NCBI RefSeq assembly: GCF_000740775.1 | Contig: NZ_JFGS01000015.1 | Coordinates: 1 to 64,000 of the forward strand | Direction of reading: 5' to 3' | DNA length: 64,000 bases | DNA from: Haematobacter missouriensis | GTDB taxonomy: Bacteria > Pseudomonadota > Alphaproteobacteria > Rhodobacterales > Rhodobacteraceae | In this document: positions 43,307 to 53,309 of the stretch, piece by piece | Numbering within the stretch: position 1 is the stretch's first letter | How the letters are laid out: each line of letters starts with the position of its first letter | Notes under the pieces: generated by a model | Databases searched by the model: none | Told to the model about the DNA's origin: nothing | Seen by the model: only the letters and a program-made list of their open reading frames with translations | Program-made: the position numbers and the translations under genes

Positions 43307-44485
43307 TCACATGGCAACCTGCGACAACCGTCCGAACAACTCGCCGATACCCGCGCGGTCGATATTGGCGAAGGCGATGCGGAAGGCGCGTGCGCCGGCG
43401 GCATCACCTTCGGGCATGAACATCGTGCCCGGCAGCAGCAATACGCCCGCTTCCCGCACCAGCCGCTGGGCCGCCTGATCGGAGGGTAAGGTGAAAGGAT
43501 GCTCGACGTAGGCGAAATAGGCGCCGCAGCCCAGAAGCTTCCACCCCTCCAGCCGCGGGAAGCCTTCCACGATTGCGGCGCGACGGTCGAGGATCTCCGC
43601 CCGCTCGCCCGCGACCCACTGCCCGAGGTTCCGCATGCCCCAGAGCGCGCCGCGCTGCCCGAGTTGGCCCGCGCAGATGGCCACGGTGTCAAGAAACTTC
43701 TCCGCCTCCGCCAACTGCCGCTCCGACGCGACGATCGCGCCGACGCGGTGGCCGGTCAGGCGGTATGCCTTGGAGAAGGAGTAGAGGTGGATGAGTGTGT
43801 CGTGCCAGTCGGGATCGGCGAACAGGTCGTGCGGCGCGCCGGAGCGGGCGTCGAAGTCCCGGTAGGTCTCGTCCAGCACCAGCGCGATGCCCCGCGCCCG
43901 CGCAAGCTCGAAGAAGGCGCGGACGGTTTCGGGCGGATACTCCGCCCCGCCCGGATTGTTGGGCGAGACGAGCACGATGGCGCGCGTCCGGGGGGTGATG
44001 AGCCGCGCCGCGGCTTCGACTTCCGGGATCAGTCCCGGGCCGGTCGCGAGTGGCACGGCAGCGACGCCCTGCATGTCAAGCCACATCTTGTGGTTGAAAT
44101 ACCACGGCGTCGGCAGGATCACCTCGTCCCCTTCGCCCGCGAGCGTGGACATGATGGCGGTGAACGCCTGATTGCAGCCCTGCGTGATGGCGACATGTGC
44201 GGGCCGGATCTCTCCGCCATAGGCGGCGGACCACTGCGTCGCGATCTCCTCGCGCAACTCCGGCATGCCGAGCACCGGACCGTAGAGATGGGCGGCGGGA
44301 TCGTTCAGCGCTGCCTCTGCGATGGCGCGGCGGAGCGGCTCCGGCGGCGGCTCCACCGGGGCCGCCTGACTCACGTTGATGAGCGGACGGTCCGGCGGGA
44401 ACTCCACGCCGGAGAGCCAGCGACGGGCCTCCATCACCGGGGGAGGGAAGGTGGTGGCCATGCGGGGATTCAGGGGGAGGGACAT
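43307..44485 (-). CDS. PLP-dependent class I/II aminotransferase
   Basis: A 392-residue fold-type I enzyme. ITQGCNQAFTAI binds cofactor, VLVSPNNPGGAEYPPE is the Asn motif, LVLDETYRDF holds Asp and Tyr, and LYSFSKAYRLTGHRVG contains the PLP lysine. It differs clearly from the aminotransferase at 24119-25291. The ATG at 44485 is chosen because MSLPLNPRMATTFPPP begins the conserved part. Substrate cannot be stated. Confidence 0.9.
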   Translation of the reverse strand: MSLPLNPRMATTFPPPVMEARRWLSGVEFPPDRPLINVSQAAPVEPPPEPLRRAIAEAALNDPAAHLYGPVLGMPELREEIATQWSAAYGGEIRPAHVAITQGCNQAFTAIMSTLAGEGDEVILPTPWYFNHKMWLDMQGVAAVPLATGPGLIPEVEAAARLITPRTRAIVLVSPNNPGGAEYPPETVRAFFELARARGIALVLDETYRDFDARSGAPHDLFADPDWHDTLIHLYSFSKAYRLTGHRVGAIVASERQLAEAEKFLDTVAICAGQLGQRGALWGMRNLGQWVAGERAEILDRRAAIVEGFPRLEGWKLLGCGAYFAYVEHPFTLPSDQAAQRLVREAGVLLLPGTMFMPEGDAAGARAFRIAFANIDRAGIGELFGRLSQVAM

Positions 44486-44992
44486 AGGGGCTCCGTCAGA
44501 TGCGCGGTAGGATGTAGCGCCCGATGCGCCCCGCACGCAAGCGCACCTGTCCGGCAGGCAATGCCCGCTGCGGGGACCGGTGCGGTGGCCGGAATGCGCC
44601 TTGTGAGCGGCCGACGTGCCGGCGAACCACCTGTACGCGAGCCAGTTGGCCCGGAGGCCGCCAGGGCCCTTAGGCAGAAAGAAATTCGGCCGGACCGATG
44701 CACTGCCATGGGCCGTGCCGCGGCTCCGGACAAGTGATTACAGGCGAACGTTCTTGCTTCGGGTTGCGCTGGATGGCGCCAACGGGGCAGGATTCGCCTC
44801 CACCCGATCCGGGTGGAGCTTCGGTGCCGCGGGGGGCGACCCCCGATTTCGAATCCGCGCCGCACCTCCTTGCGTCTGCTCCGACCGAGGGATCGGCATA
44901 CGGTTCCCGTCAGGTCGATCGACCGGGCTGACTTACCCGCGCGGGCCATGCTAGGCAGACGGCGAGTCGCGACACCAGGGCAGGAGACGGCA
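44486..44992. other. 507-bp non-coding region upstream of the HIT protein gene
   Basis: No recognisable gene. Two hairpins are present: CTCCACCCG/CGGGTGGAG with a 3-nt loop (44798-44818) and CGGGGG/CCCCCG (44830-44845). It must hold the divergent promoters of the aminotransferase and HIT genes, but no clear -35/-10 pair stands out. Confidence 0.45.
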
Positions 44993-45373
44993 GTGGGCTA
45001 CGCTTACGACGACCAGAACATCTTTGCGAAGATTCTTCGGGGAGAAATCCCGAACAAGACGGTGCTGGAAACCGAACACACACTTGCCTTTGCGGATATC
45101 CAGCCGCAGGCTCCGGTACATGTGCTGGTGATCCCGAAAGGGCCGTACGCGAGCCTCGATCATTTCACGCAGGAAGCCTCTGATGCGGAGATTCTCGATT
45201 TCAACCGCACCATCGGGAAGGTCTGCGAGATGACAAAGGTCGAGACCAAGGACGGCGGCATGGGCTTCCGCGCGATCACCAATGCCGGGGAGCATGGCCA
45301 TCAGGAAGTGCCCCATCTTCACGTGCATATTCTGGGCGGACGGCAGCTGGGGCGGATGCTCCCCCGGGACTGA
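44993..45373 (+). CDS. HIT family protein (HinT-like purine nucleoside phosphoramidase)
   Basis: A 126-residue HIT-fold protein with the active-site His triad HLHVHILGG near the C-terminus and the N-terminal DDQNIFAKILRGEIPNKTV typical of HinT. It hydrolyses aminoacyl-AMP and related phosphoramidates in the family. The GTG at 44993 with a GGAG eight bases upstream is the likely start; an in-frame ATG further upstream would add residues outside the family. Confidence 0.92.
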   Translation: MGYAYDDQNIFAKILRGEIPNKTVLETEHTLAFADIQPQAPVHVLVIPKGPYASLDHFTQEASDAEILDFNRTIGKVCEMTKVETKDGGMGFRAITNAGEHGHQEVPHLHVHILGGRQLGRMLPRD

Positions 45374-45510
45374 GGCCTTCGCCGGGTTCTGGCGCGCCGG
45401 CAGCATGTTGACGGCTCTCCGGCCTAGCGCGAATCGGCGGAGCTTTGCGCAGGATCCGGGTGGCAGGCCCGTTACCGGACAGGCGATGATGCCTGAAAAA
45501 GGAGCCTGCC

Positions 45511-46008
45511 ATGATCCTGTTTTCCGCGCTTCCCGGCCTTGAGGTCACCCGTCTGCGTAAGGGCGGGCGGGATGCCTATGATCTGCCGCCCGAGCTTCGT
45601 TGCGCGACGGAGCCCGCGCTGCCCTGCCGCCACTGTCTGCGCCACATTCCGGTGGGACGCGATTACCTGACGTTGGCATGGCGGCCTTTTCCGGCGCTGC
45701 AGCCCTATGCGGAAACCGGACCGATCTTCCTTTGTGCCGCGTGCGAGCGGGCGCCCGATAGCGGGGCACTGCCGGAGATCCTGTCCTCCCCCGACTATAT
45801 CCTGCGCGGCTACGGCGCCGATCATCGCATCGTCTATGGAACGGGACGGGTCGTCGCCACCTCCAGCCTGACCCTGCGGGCGACAGAGCTTCTCTCGGAT
45901 GAGGCGGTTGCCTATCTGCACGTGCGTTCGGCCCGCAACAACTGCTACCAGCTTCGGATCGACCGGGCGGAGCAGCCATTGCCGGAGGAGGCAGGCCGCA
46001 GTTCCTGA
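45511..46008 (+). CDS. DUF1203 family protein
   Basis: A 165-residue soluble protein with a CRHCLRHIPVG Cys pair and the YLTLAWRPFPALQPYAETGPIFLCAACER segment characteristic of DUF1203, ending in VRSARNNCYQL. The four central cysteines could bind a metal. Function unknown. AAAGGAG lies just before the ATG. It stands alone between the HIT and zf-CHCC genes. Confidence 0.85.
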   Translation: MILFSALPGLEVTRLRKGGRDAYDLPPELRCATEPALPCRHCLRHIPVGRDYLTLAWRPFPALQPYAETGPIFLCAACERAPDSGALPEILSSPDYILRGYGADHRIVYGTGRVVATSSLTLRATELLSDEAVAYLHVRSARNNCYQLRIDRAEQPLPEEAGRSS

Positions 46009-46190
46009 TGCGCCGCCCCTTCGGAAAGGTCCGCGCATCACGGCAAGCGCGATGCGCCGCTTGCCCGCAGGCGGGATGCGCGGCTATCCTGAACCGCAAC
46101 CCTGCCGCGCGCCCCCTTGCTGGGCAGGGGTGAGGCAGATAAGCAGCACCTGCTGAGCCGACCAGTTTGAGCCACGAGCGGAGCCAAGGC

Positions 46191-46376
46191 ATGACCATCG
46201 AAGCCCCCGAAACGGAAATCGTCCATTCCCGCCGCATCGCCTGCGACGGTGGCGAAGGCGCGCTCGGTCATCCGCGGGTATGGCTGACGATCCCGGAGGA
46301 GCCGGGCTGGGTCGAATGCGGCTACTGCGACAAGCGCTTCGTGCTCGACCCGAACGCGGTGCCCGACGCGCACTGA
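46191..46376 (+). CDS. zf-CHCC domain protein (NDUFS6-like zinc finger)
   Basis: A 61-residue protein with the motif CDGG...GHPRVWL...ECGYCDKRF, the Cys-His-Cys-Cys zinc site of the complex I 13-kDa subunit (NDUFS6) family. Alphaproteobacterial homologues are small accessory subunits of complex I. Start [11 protein letters not shown] at 46191. It is followed 74 bases later by polA. Confidence 0.88.
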   Translation: MTIEAPETEIVHSRRIACDGGEGALGHPRVWLTIPEEPGWVECGYCDKRFVLDPNAVPDAH

Positions 46377-46450
46377 CCGGCCCGGCAGGCATGACGCCGG
46401 TTCCGCCGGCCCTCGCATCCCGCCGCCCGCCGGAGTAAAAGGGCGGCCTG

Positions 46451-49306
46451 ATGGCGATGGAGGCGGATATGGCGAAGGACGATACGGCAGGCGGCACGGG
46501 GGCGATGCCCTTCGGCAAGGGGCATCACCTGCACCTGATCGACGGTTCCGCCTTCATCTTTCGCGCTTATCATGCCTTGCCGCCGCTGACCCGGAAGTCG
46601 GACGGTCTCCCGATCGGTGCGGTCGCGGGTTTTTGCAACATGCTGTTCAAATATGTGGACGGCAACAGCAACTCCGCCGATGCGGCAACGCATCTTGCGG
46701 TGATCTTCGACTATTCCTCCAAGACCTTCCGCAACGACATCTACCCGCTCTACAAGGCGAACCGCCCGGAACTCCCGGAGGATCTGCGCCCGCAATTCCC
46801 GCTCACCCGCGAAGCGGTCCGCGCCTTCGGCATTCCCTGCATCGAGATCGAGGAATACGAGGCCGACGACATCATCGCCACCCTCGCCTGCCGAGCACGC
46901 GATGCGGGCGGACGGGTCACCATCATCTCCTCCGACAAGGATCTGATGCAGCTCGTCGGCGACGGGGTGGAGATGCTCGACGCGATGAAGAACCGTCGCA
47001 TCGGGCCGGAGGAGGTGGAGGAGAAATTCGGGGTTCCTCCCGCCAAGGTGGTGGATGTGCAGGCGCTGGCGGGCGACTCGGTGGACAACATCCCCGGCGC
47101 GCCCGGCATCGGCATCAAGACCGCGGCGATGCTCATCCAGGAATATGGCGATGTGGAGACGCTGCTGGAGCGGGCGGGCGAGATCAAGCAGCCGAAGCGG
47201 CGCGAGACGCTGCTGAACAACGCGGAGCAGATCCGTATCTCCCGCAGGCTGGTGGAGCTGCATTGCGACATGCCGCTCGACTGCGATCTGGCGACGCTGG
47301 AAGTGCAGGAGCCGGAGGCGGAGGTTCTGATGGACTTCCTCGCCCGCATGGAGCTTCGCACGCTGACGAAGCGCATCGCTGACCGGAAGGGCATACTGCC
47401 GCCCGCGGTCTCCGACGTACCGCCCGCCGATGAGGAGCCGGTGGAGGCGATGGAGGAGCCACCCTTCACGCTCGCGGATTACACATGGATCCGGGACATG
47501 GACACGCTGGAGGCGTGGATCGCCGAGATTCGCGACACGGGACTTGTGGCCTTTGACACGGAAACCACCTCGCTTGACGAGATGCGGGCCGAGCTGGTCG
47601 GCATATCGCTTGCTACCGCGCCGGGTCGCGCGGCCTATATCCCGCTGTCCCACCGGGTGGGGGAGGGCGACCTGTTCGGTGGTTCCGATCTGGCGGAAGG
47701 CCAGCTTCCACTGGACATGGTGATCGATGCGCTCCGGCCCGTGCTGGAGGATGCCGCGATCCTCAAGATCGGCCAGAACGTGAAATACGACCTGAAGATC
47801 CTGCGCCGCTACGGCATCGATGCGGCCCCCATCGACGACACGATGCTGATGTCCTATGCGATGAATTCCGGGTTGCACAATCACGGCATGGATGTGCTGG
47901 CGGACACCTATCTTCAGCATCAGTGCATCCCGATCAAGTCGCTGATCGGTTCGGGCAAGAGTCAGATCACCTTTGACCGCGTGCCGGTCGCGGAGGCGGT
48001 GAAATACGCCGCCGAGGATGCGGATGTCACATTCCGGCTCTGGCGGAGGTTCAAGCCGCAGTTGCACAGGGCGCGGGTGACCACGGTCTATGAGACGCTG
48101 GAGCGCCCGCTCGTCCCGGTGCTGGCTGGGATGGAAATGGCGGGGATCCTCGTCAACCGAGACGCGCTCTCGCGCATGTCCAACGCTTTCGCGCAGAAGA
48201 TGGCGGGGCTGGAAGCGGAGATCCATGAGCTTGCCGGGGAGCCGTTCAACGTTGGCTCTCCGAAGCAGCTGGGCGAGATCCTGTTCGAGCGCATGAGCCT
48301 TGCGGGCGGCTCCAAGGGCAAGAATGGTGCCTATGGAACGGGGGCGGACATCCTTGAGGATCTGGCCGCGGAAGGCCATGACCTGCCCGCACGGGTGCTG
48401 GACTGGCGCCAGCTCTCCAAGCTGAAATCGACCTATACGGACGCGCTTCAGGCCCATATTCATCCGGAGACGGGCCGGGTGCACACCAGTTACTCCATCG
48501 CCGGGGCGAACACCGGGCGGCTTGCCTCCACCGATCCGAACCTTCAGAACATCCCCGTGCGGACGGAGGAGGGACGGCGCATCCGCGAGGCCTTCGTGGC
48601 TCAGCCGGGCTGCAAGCTCGTCTCCCTCGACTACAGCCAGATCGAGCTTCGCATTCTTGCCCACGTGGCAGAGATCCCGGAACTGCGCAGCGCCTTCGAC
48701 GAAGGGCTGGACATCCACGCGATGACCGCCTCGGAAATGTTTGGGGTGCCGATCGAAGGCATGGACCCGATGGTCCGGCGGCAGGCGAAGGCCATCAACT
48801 TCGGGGTGATATACGGGATTTCTGGATTCGGCCTCGCCCGGAACCTGCGCATTCCCCGCGATCAGGCGCAGCGCTTCATAGATACCTATTTCGAGCGGTT
48901 TCCCGGCATCCGGGGGTATATGAACGGCACGATCGAATTCGCGAAGAAGCACGGATTCGTCCGTACGCTCTTCGGTCGCAAGATCCATACGCCGGAGATC
49001 AACGCCAAGGGGCCGACGGCAGGTTTCGCCCGCCGCGCGGCAATCAACGCGCCCATTCAGGGCACCGCCGCCGATGTGATCCGCCGCGCCATGATCCGTG
49101 TGCCGCAGACCATCGCAGATCTGCCTGCGAAGATGCTTCTTCAGGTGCATGACGAACTGGTGTTCGAGGTGGAGGATCGCGCCGTGGAGGAACTGATCGG
49201 GCGCGTTCGTGCGGTGATGGAGGGCGCGGCGCTCCCTGCCGTCGAGCTTTCCGTGCCGCTGGTCGTGGATGCGGGCTGGGGCGACAACTGGGCGGAGGCG
49301 CACTGA
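46451..49306 (+). CDS. polA: DNA polymerase I
   Basis: A 951-residue polymerase. The N-terminal FEN-like 5'-3' exonuclease starts at LHLIDGSAFIFRAYHALPP (about residue 25). The 3'-5' exonuclease keeps its acidic residues in VAFDTETTSLDEM, GQNVKYDLKIL and YAAEDADVTFRL, so proofreading should be active. The polymerase domain has SLDYSQIELRILAHV, RRQAKAINFGVIYGISGFGLA and QVHDELVFEV. The first ~17 residues precede the conserved start, and an in-frame ATG at 46469 is an alternative. Functions: Okazaki fragment processing and repair. Confidence 0.97.
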   Translation: MAMEADMAKDDTAGGTGAMPFGKGHHLHLIDGSAFIFRAYHALPPLTRKSDGLPIGAVAGFCNMLFKYVDGNSNSADAATHLAVIFDYSSKTFRNDIYPLYKANRPELPEDLRPQFPLTREAVRAFGIPCIEIEEYEADDIIATLACRARDAGGRVTIISSDKDLMQLVGDGVEMLDAMKNRRIGPEEVEEKFGVPPAKVVDVQALAGDSVDNIPGAPGIGIKTAAMLIQEYGDVETLLERAGEIKQPKRRETLLNNAEQIRISRRLVELHCDMPLDCDLATLEVQEPEAEVLMDFLARMELRTLTKRIADRKGILPPAVSDVPPADEEPVEAMEEPPFTLADYTWIRDMDTLEAWIAEIRDTGLVAFDTETTSLDEMRAELVGISLATAPGRAAYIPLSHRVGEGDLFGGSDLAEGQLPLDMVIDALRPVLEDAAILKIGQNVKYDLKILRRYGIDAAPIDDTMLMSYAMNSGLHNHGMDVLADTYLQHQCIPIKSLIGSGKSQITFDRVPVAEAVKYAAEDADVTFRLWRRFKPQLHRARVTTVYETLERPLVPVLAGMEMAGILVNRDALSRMSNAFAQKMAGLEAEIHELAGEPFNVGSPKQLGEILFERMSLAGGSKGKNGAYGTGADILEDLAAEGHDLPARVLDWRQLSKLKSTYTDALQAHIHPETGRVHTSYSIAGANTGRLASTDPNLQNIPVRTEEGRRIREAFVAQPGCKLVSLDYSQIELRILAHVAEIPELRSAFDEGLDIHAMTASEMFGVPIEGMDPMVRRQAKAINFGVIYGISGFGLARNLRIPRDQAQRFIDTYFERFPGIRGYMNGTIEFAKKHGFVRTLFGRKIHTPEINAKGPTAGFARRAAINAPIQGTAADVIRRAMIRVPQTIADLPAKMLLQVHDELVFEVEDRAVEELIGRVRAVMEGAALPAVELSVPLVVDAGWGDNWAEAH

Positions 49307-49747
49307 GCGCGAGGGCGAAGGGGCGGGCGCTCCCGCCCTCACATGTCCGGGCCCGCCCTCACATGTCTGGGATTGTCCAGCAGGCGGCGAAAAAGTCAGG
49401 CATCTATCCCTGCTTACGCCAAAAGCTGGAAAATCGGTTCGGTCATGAGCCAGAACTTGCGGTTTCCGGGGTGCTCTTCAACGATGTGGGAAAGATTTCC
49501 GCCCAGGGGCAACCCCGGATGTTGCTTTCCGCAGCCGTTCACGGATCGCCTCCGGTCATCGCGGAATGATGGTGCCATCAGGGCGCTCCCGCGCGCCCCC
49601 GGCGACGCACGCTTGGGAGGCTGCCGGGCCGGAGCGGAAATCATGTGCGATCTGCGGAAATCCAGCCGGAAATCCACACCTTCCGGGAGGCCGATCGCCC
49701 GGCTTCCTGAACAGGGACATGGCCCTTCAGGGCTTTTCTGCAGCCTG
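49307..49747. other. 441-bp non-coding gap after polA
   Basis: It starts with a GC-rich hairpin, GGGCGGG/CCCGCCC with loop CGCT (49321-49338), a possible polA 3'-end structure without a T-run. A 20-bp tandem repeat overlaps it. The remainder to the terC stop shows no gene or recognisable element. Confidence 0.5.
49332..49371. repeat. Two tandem 20-bp repeats after polA
   Basis: CCCGCCCTCACATGTCCGGG (49332-49351) is repeated directly at 49352-49371 with a single C-to-T change. ACATGT in each unit is palindromic. Probably a slippage product; no function visible. Confidence 0.8.
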
Positions 49748-50404
49748 TCAGACGCCGGCCGTTTCAGCCACGGCCCAGACATCCATCGCCCCGCGATAGA
49801 TCATGTCGAGCGCGATATAGAGGATGATGAGCAGTCCGACATAGCCGATCCAGCGGTAGCGGTGCAGCAGCCGCGCCACCAACGACGTCGCAAACCCCAT
49901 CAACGCCACCGAGAACACCAGTCCGAGGGCGAGCAGTCCCGGATGCTCCCGCGCGGCCCCCGCGACCGCCAGCACATTGTCGAGCGACATTGAAACGTCG
50001 GCGATCACGATCTGCCGCACGGCCTGCCCCAGTGTCTTGCGCGGAGCGCGCTCGCCCACCTGACCTTCACCCGTCAGGTCCGCATCGCCGAGCGCCTCAT
50101 GCGCGGCGATCTCGTGTTCTTCCGGTGTGCGGAGTTCGCGATACATCTTCCAGCAGACCCAGAGGAGCAGGATCCCTCCGACGAGGATCAGCCCCACCAC
50201 TTCCAGAAGTTGCGTTGTCACCGTCGCGAGGATCACCCTGAGGACCGTGGCCGCGATGATACCGATGAAGATCGCCTTGCGCCGCTGATCAGCGGGGAGA
50301 CCGGCGGCCGCCAGTCCGATGACCACCGCGTTGTCCCCCGCGAGCACGAGGTCGATGGCGATCACCTGAAACAGTACCGCGAGGCTGGAGGAGAGAAAGT
50401 CCAT
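49748..50404 (-). CDS. TerC family integral membrane protein
   Basis: A 218-residue protein with seven or so membrane helices. IDLVLAGDNAVVIGLAA and IADVSMSLDNVLAVAGAA are the paired acidic GDN/LDN motifs of TerC (YjbE-like) proteins, linked by a cytoplasmic loop (about residues 85-120). Members export Mn2+ or assist metalation of exported proteins; tellurite resistance is not implied. The ATG at 50404 has GGAGG before it. Confidence 0.9.
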   Translation of the reverse strand: MDFLSSSLAVLFQVIAIDLVLAGDNAVVIGLAAAGLPADQRRKAIFIGIIAATVLRVILATVTTQLLEVVGLILVGGILLLWVCWKMYRELRTPEEHEIAAHEALGDADLTGEGQVGERAPRKTLGQAVRQIVIADVSMSLDNVLAVAGAAREHPGLLALGLVFSVALMGFATSLVARLLHRYRWIGYVGLLIILYIALDMIYRGAMDVWAVAETAGV

Positions 50405-50589
50405 TGCACCTCCTTTGTGACATGCGGCGGACGATGACCTGCGACATTTCATCCCATAGGCCCCATCCCTCCCCTCCGCAATCCCTTCGCGCCTGACCGC
50501 TGGCGGAGGAAGGGAGCCTGCGGTAAAGGGGGCGCAGACCGGCAAGCATAGCGGCAGGCAATCTGGCAGGCCCGACAGGAAAGACGCGC

Positions 50590-52308
50590 ATGGCCCGTAT
50601 TCTCATCACCTCTGCAATCCCCTACATCAACGGGATCAAGCATCTGGGCAATCTGGTGGGCTCGCAGCTGCCCGCCGACCTGTTTGCGCGCTACATGCGG
50701 GCGCGGGGGCATGAGGTCATGTTCATCTGCGCGACGGATGAACACGGTACGCCCGCCGAACTGGCCGCTGCCAAGGCAGGCAAGCCCGTGGAAGAGTACT
50801 GCGCGGAAATGCACGAGGTGCAGAAGGAGCTTGCTGCAGGGTTCCGGCTGTCCTTCGATCACTTCGGGCGGTCGTCCTCCGAGCGCAACCGCAAGCTTAC
50901 CCAGCATTTCGCCGGGAAGCTCGCCGACAACGGCATGATCGCCGAAGTCGCGGAGCGGCAGGTGTTCTCCATCGATGACAACCGCTTCCTGCCCGACCGC
51001 TATATCGAGGGCACCTGCCCGAACTGTGGCTATGACCGGGCGCGGGGCGACCAGTGCGAGAACTGCACCAAGCAGCTCGATCCCACCGACCTGATAAACC
51101 CGCGCTCCGCCATCTCTGGTTCAACCAACCTGGAAGTGCGGGAAACGAAACACCTTTACCTTCGCCAGTCGCTGATGCGCGACCGGCTGGAGGAGTGGAT
51201 CGATTCCAAGACGGACTGGCCGATCCTGACCACCTCCATCGCGAAGAAATGGCTGAACGATGGCGACGGGTTGCAGGACCGCGGCATTACCCGCGACCTG
51301 AGCTGGGGCGTGCCGGTGAAGCGGGGCGAGCAGGACTGGCCGGGGATGGAGGGCAAGGTCTTCTACGTGTGGTTCGACGCGCCCATCGAATATATCGCCG
51401 CGACGGCGGAATGGGCCGATGCGCAGGGCCTGCCCGACAGCGCCTGGCGCCGCTGGTGGCGGCTGGACGAGGGAGGCGATGACGTCACCTACTTCCAGTT
51501 CATGGGCAAGGACAACGTACCCTTCCACACCCTGTCGTTCCCCGCGACGATCATGGGGTCGGGCGAGCCGTGGCGGCTTGTCGATTACATCAAGTCGTTC
51601 AACTACCTGAACTATGACGGTGGCCAGTTCTCCACCAGCCAGGGCCGCGGCGTGTTCATGGATCAGGCACTGTCGATCTTGCCTGCCGACTACTGGCGCT
51701 GGTGGCTGCTCAGCCATGCACCGGAGAATTCCGACAGCGAATTCACTTGGGAGAATTTTCAGGCGAGCGTGAATAAGGATCTGGCCGATGTGCTGGGCAA
51801 CCTCGTGTCCCGTGTCACGAAGTTCTGCCGCTCCAAGTTCGGAGAGGCATTGCCGGACGGCGGTGGCTGGGGCCCGCAGGAGGAGGCGTTGATCGCCGAA
51901 CTCACCACCCGGCTTCGTGCCTATGAGACATTCATGGAGCAGATGGAGATCCGCAAGGCTTCCTCCGAGCTGCGCGCCATCTGGGTGGCCGGCAACGAGT
52001 ATCTGCAATCGGCCGCGCCTTGGACTGCCGTCAAGACGGACCCGGAGCGCGCGGCGGCGATCACCCGGCTCGCGCTGAACCTCATCCGGGTCTATGCCGT
52101 CATTTCCGCGCCGTTCATTCCCGACACCTCGGCTCGGATGCTGGCCTCGCTCCGCACGATGGAGGGCGTATGGCCCGATGATCTGGCGGAGGCGCTGTCG
52201 CAGCTGAAACCCGGACATGCCTTCGAGGTGCCGGACGTGCTGTTCAGCAAGATCGCGGATGAAGACCGCGAGGACTGGGAACGCCGCTTCTCCGGCACGC
52301 GGAGTTGA
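50590..52308 (+). CDS. metG: Methionyl-tRNA synthetase
   Basis: A 572-residue class I synthetase. [27 protein letters not shown] contains the HIGH-equivalent [21 protein letters not shown] is a zinc knuckle. The KMSKS loop is the variant [11 protein letters not shown], as in the MetRS forms common in alphaproteobacteria. An anticodon-binding helical domain follows; the C-terminal tRNA-binding domain of E. coli MetG is absent. The start is fixed by the conserved [12 protein letters not shown] opening. Confidence 0.96.
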   Translation: MARILITSAIPYINGIKHLGNLVGSQLPADLFARYMRARGHEVMFICATDEHGTPAELAAAKAGKPVEEYCAEMHEVQKELAAGFRLSFDHFGRSSSERNRKLTQHFAGKLADNGMIAEVAERQVFSIDDNRFLPDRYIEGTCPNCGYDRARGDQCENCTKQLDPTDLINPRSAISGSTNLEVRETKHLYLRQSLMRDRLEEWIDSKTDWPILTTSIAKKWLNDGDGLQDRGITRDLSWGVPVKRGEQDWPGMEGKVFYVWFDAPIEYIAATAEWADAQGLPDSAWRRWWRLDEGGDDVTYFQFMGKDNVPFHTLSFPATIMGSGEPWRLVDYIKSFNYLNYDGGQFSTSQGRGVFMDQALSILPADYWRWWLLSHAPENSDSEFTWENFQASVNKDLADVLGNLVSRVTKFCRSKFGEALPDGGGWGPQEEALIAELTTRLRAYETFMEQMEIRKASSELRAIWVAGNEYLQSAAPWTAVKTDPERAAAITRLALNLIRVYAVISAPFIPDTSARMLASLRTMEGVWPDDLAEALSQLKPGHAFEVPDVLFSKIADEDREDWERRFSGTRS

Positions 52309-52384
52309 GGTTCCCCGTTCCGTCACGACTGGACGTCGTGGCGGGGATGGGCCATATCAGGGCAGGCAAGGCCCGGAGGGACGG

Positions 52385-52759
52385 ATGGACTTTCTCAAAC
52401 GTGTGCTGACCTGGTGGAATGGCCAGACCATCGGAACGCAGGTCTTCACCTGGCGTAACGGCATCCGTGTCGGTGAGGACGATCAGGGCAACGTGTTCTA
52501 CCGCAACAAGGACGGCAGCCGTCGCTGGGTGATCTACAACGGTGAGGCAGAGGCCTCCCGCATCAGCCCTGACTGGCATGGCTGGCTGCACCACACCTGG
52601 GATAAGACCCCCGAACAGGCGCCGCTTGCTCGCAAGACATGGGAAAAGCCGCATCAGGAGAATCTGACCGGCACGCCGCTCGCCTATGTGCCGCCGGGAT
52701 CGCTGCTGCGGCCCGAACCTGCCGAACGGCGGGATTATGAGGCGTGGCAGCCGGAGTAG
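52385..52759 (+). CDS. NDUFA12 (B17.2)-like complex I accessory protein
   Basis: A 124-residue soluble protein. [55 protein letters not shown] is the unmistakable core of the B17.2/NDUFA12 family, which binds the peripheral arm of NADH:quinone oxidoreductase. It is found here away from the nuo operon, as usual in Rhodobacterales, directly before mlaD (4 bases) and DUF2155. Confidence 0.94.
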   Translation: MDFLKRVLTWWNGQTIGTQVFTWRNGIRVGEDDQGNVFYRNKDGSRRWVIYNGEAEASRISPDWHGWLHHTWDKTPEQAPLARKTWEKPHQENLTGTPLAYVPPGSLLRPEPAERRDYEAWQPE

Positions 52760-52763
52760 ACAG

Positions 52764-53309
52764 ATGGCGGAAACGAAGATCTCCGAAGTTCTGGTTGGCG
52801 GACTTGTTCTTGTCGTCGCAGCGGGTTTCCTGCTGTATTCTTCTGGCACAATCGGCCTGCATCGGGCGGGCGGTAGTTATGATCTGCATGCGAGCTTCCG
52901 CTCGGCCGAGGGTATTGCCGTCGGGACCGATGTGCGGCTCGCGGGCGTCCGCGTGGGGTCCGTCACCGGTCTTGCACTGAACCCGCAGACCTACTTCGCG
53001 GATATGACCATCTCCGTGCAGAATGGGCTGGAACTCCCGCAGGATACGGCGCTGCTCGTGTCATCCGAAGGGCTGCTCGGCGGCAACTTCATGGAACTGG
53101 TGCCGGGCGGGATGCCGATGAACCTCGCCGCGGGCGATGAGATCGTCGATACGCAGGGGTCGGTGAGCCTTATTTCGCTGCTCATGAAGTTTGTCGGCGG
53201 CTCCGCCAGCGATGCGCTGAGCGGTGGCGGTGAAGCCGGGGAACATTCCCCGACAGAGGCTCCCCCTCCTGTCGCAACAGAGCCCGCTCCGGCGCCTGCG
53301 GGGCAATGA
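52764..53309 (+). CDS. mlaD: MCE-domain lipid transport protein (MlaD)
   Basis: A 181-residue periplasmic protein anchored by an N-terminal helix (VLVGGLVLVVAAGFLLYSS). An MCE domain follows at about residues 38-115 (YDLHASFRSAEGIAVGTDVRLAGVRVGSVTGL), and the Pro/Ala/Glu-rich C-terminal tail is probably flexible. MlaD hexamers bind phospholipid in the Mla system that keeps outer-membrane asymmetry. The rest of the mla operon is not here. The stop overlaps the DUF2155 start (ATGA). Confidence 0.92.
   Translation: MAETKISEVLVGGLVLVVAAGFLLYSSGTIGLHRAGGSYDLHASFRSAEGIAVGTDVRLAGVRVGSVTGLALNPQTYFADMTISVQNGLELPQDTALLVSSEGLLGGNFMELVPGGMPMNLAAGDEIVDTQGSVSLISLLMKFVGGSASDALSGGGEAGEHSPTEAPPPVATEPAPAPAGQ

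Noticed and set aside
46322-49342. A 1006-codon open frame antisense to polA
   Set aside because: It mirrors polA exactly, its translation is rich in Arg/His/Leu without domains, and long antisense frames are expected from strong GC bias at third codon positions.
49748-50404. Tellurite resistance determinant
   Set aside because: TerC-family membership alone does not imply tellurite resistance; no other ter genes are present.
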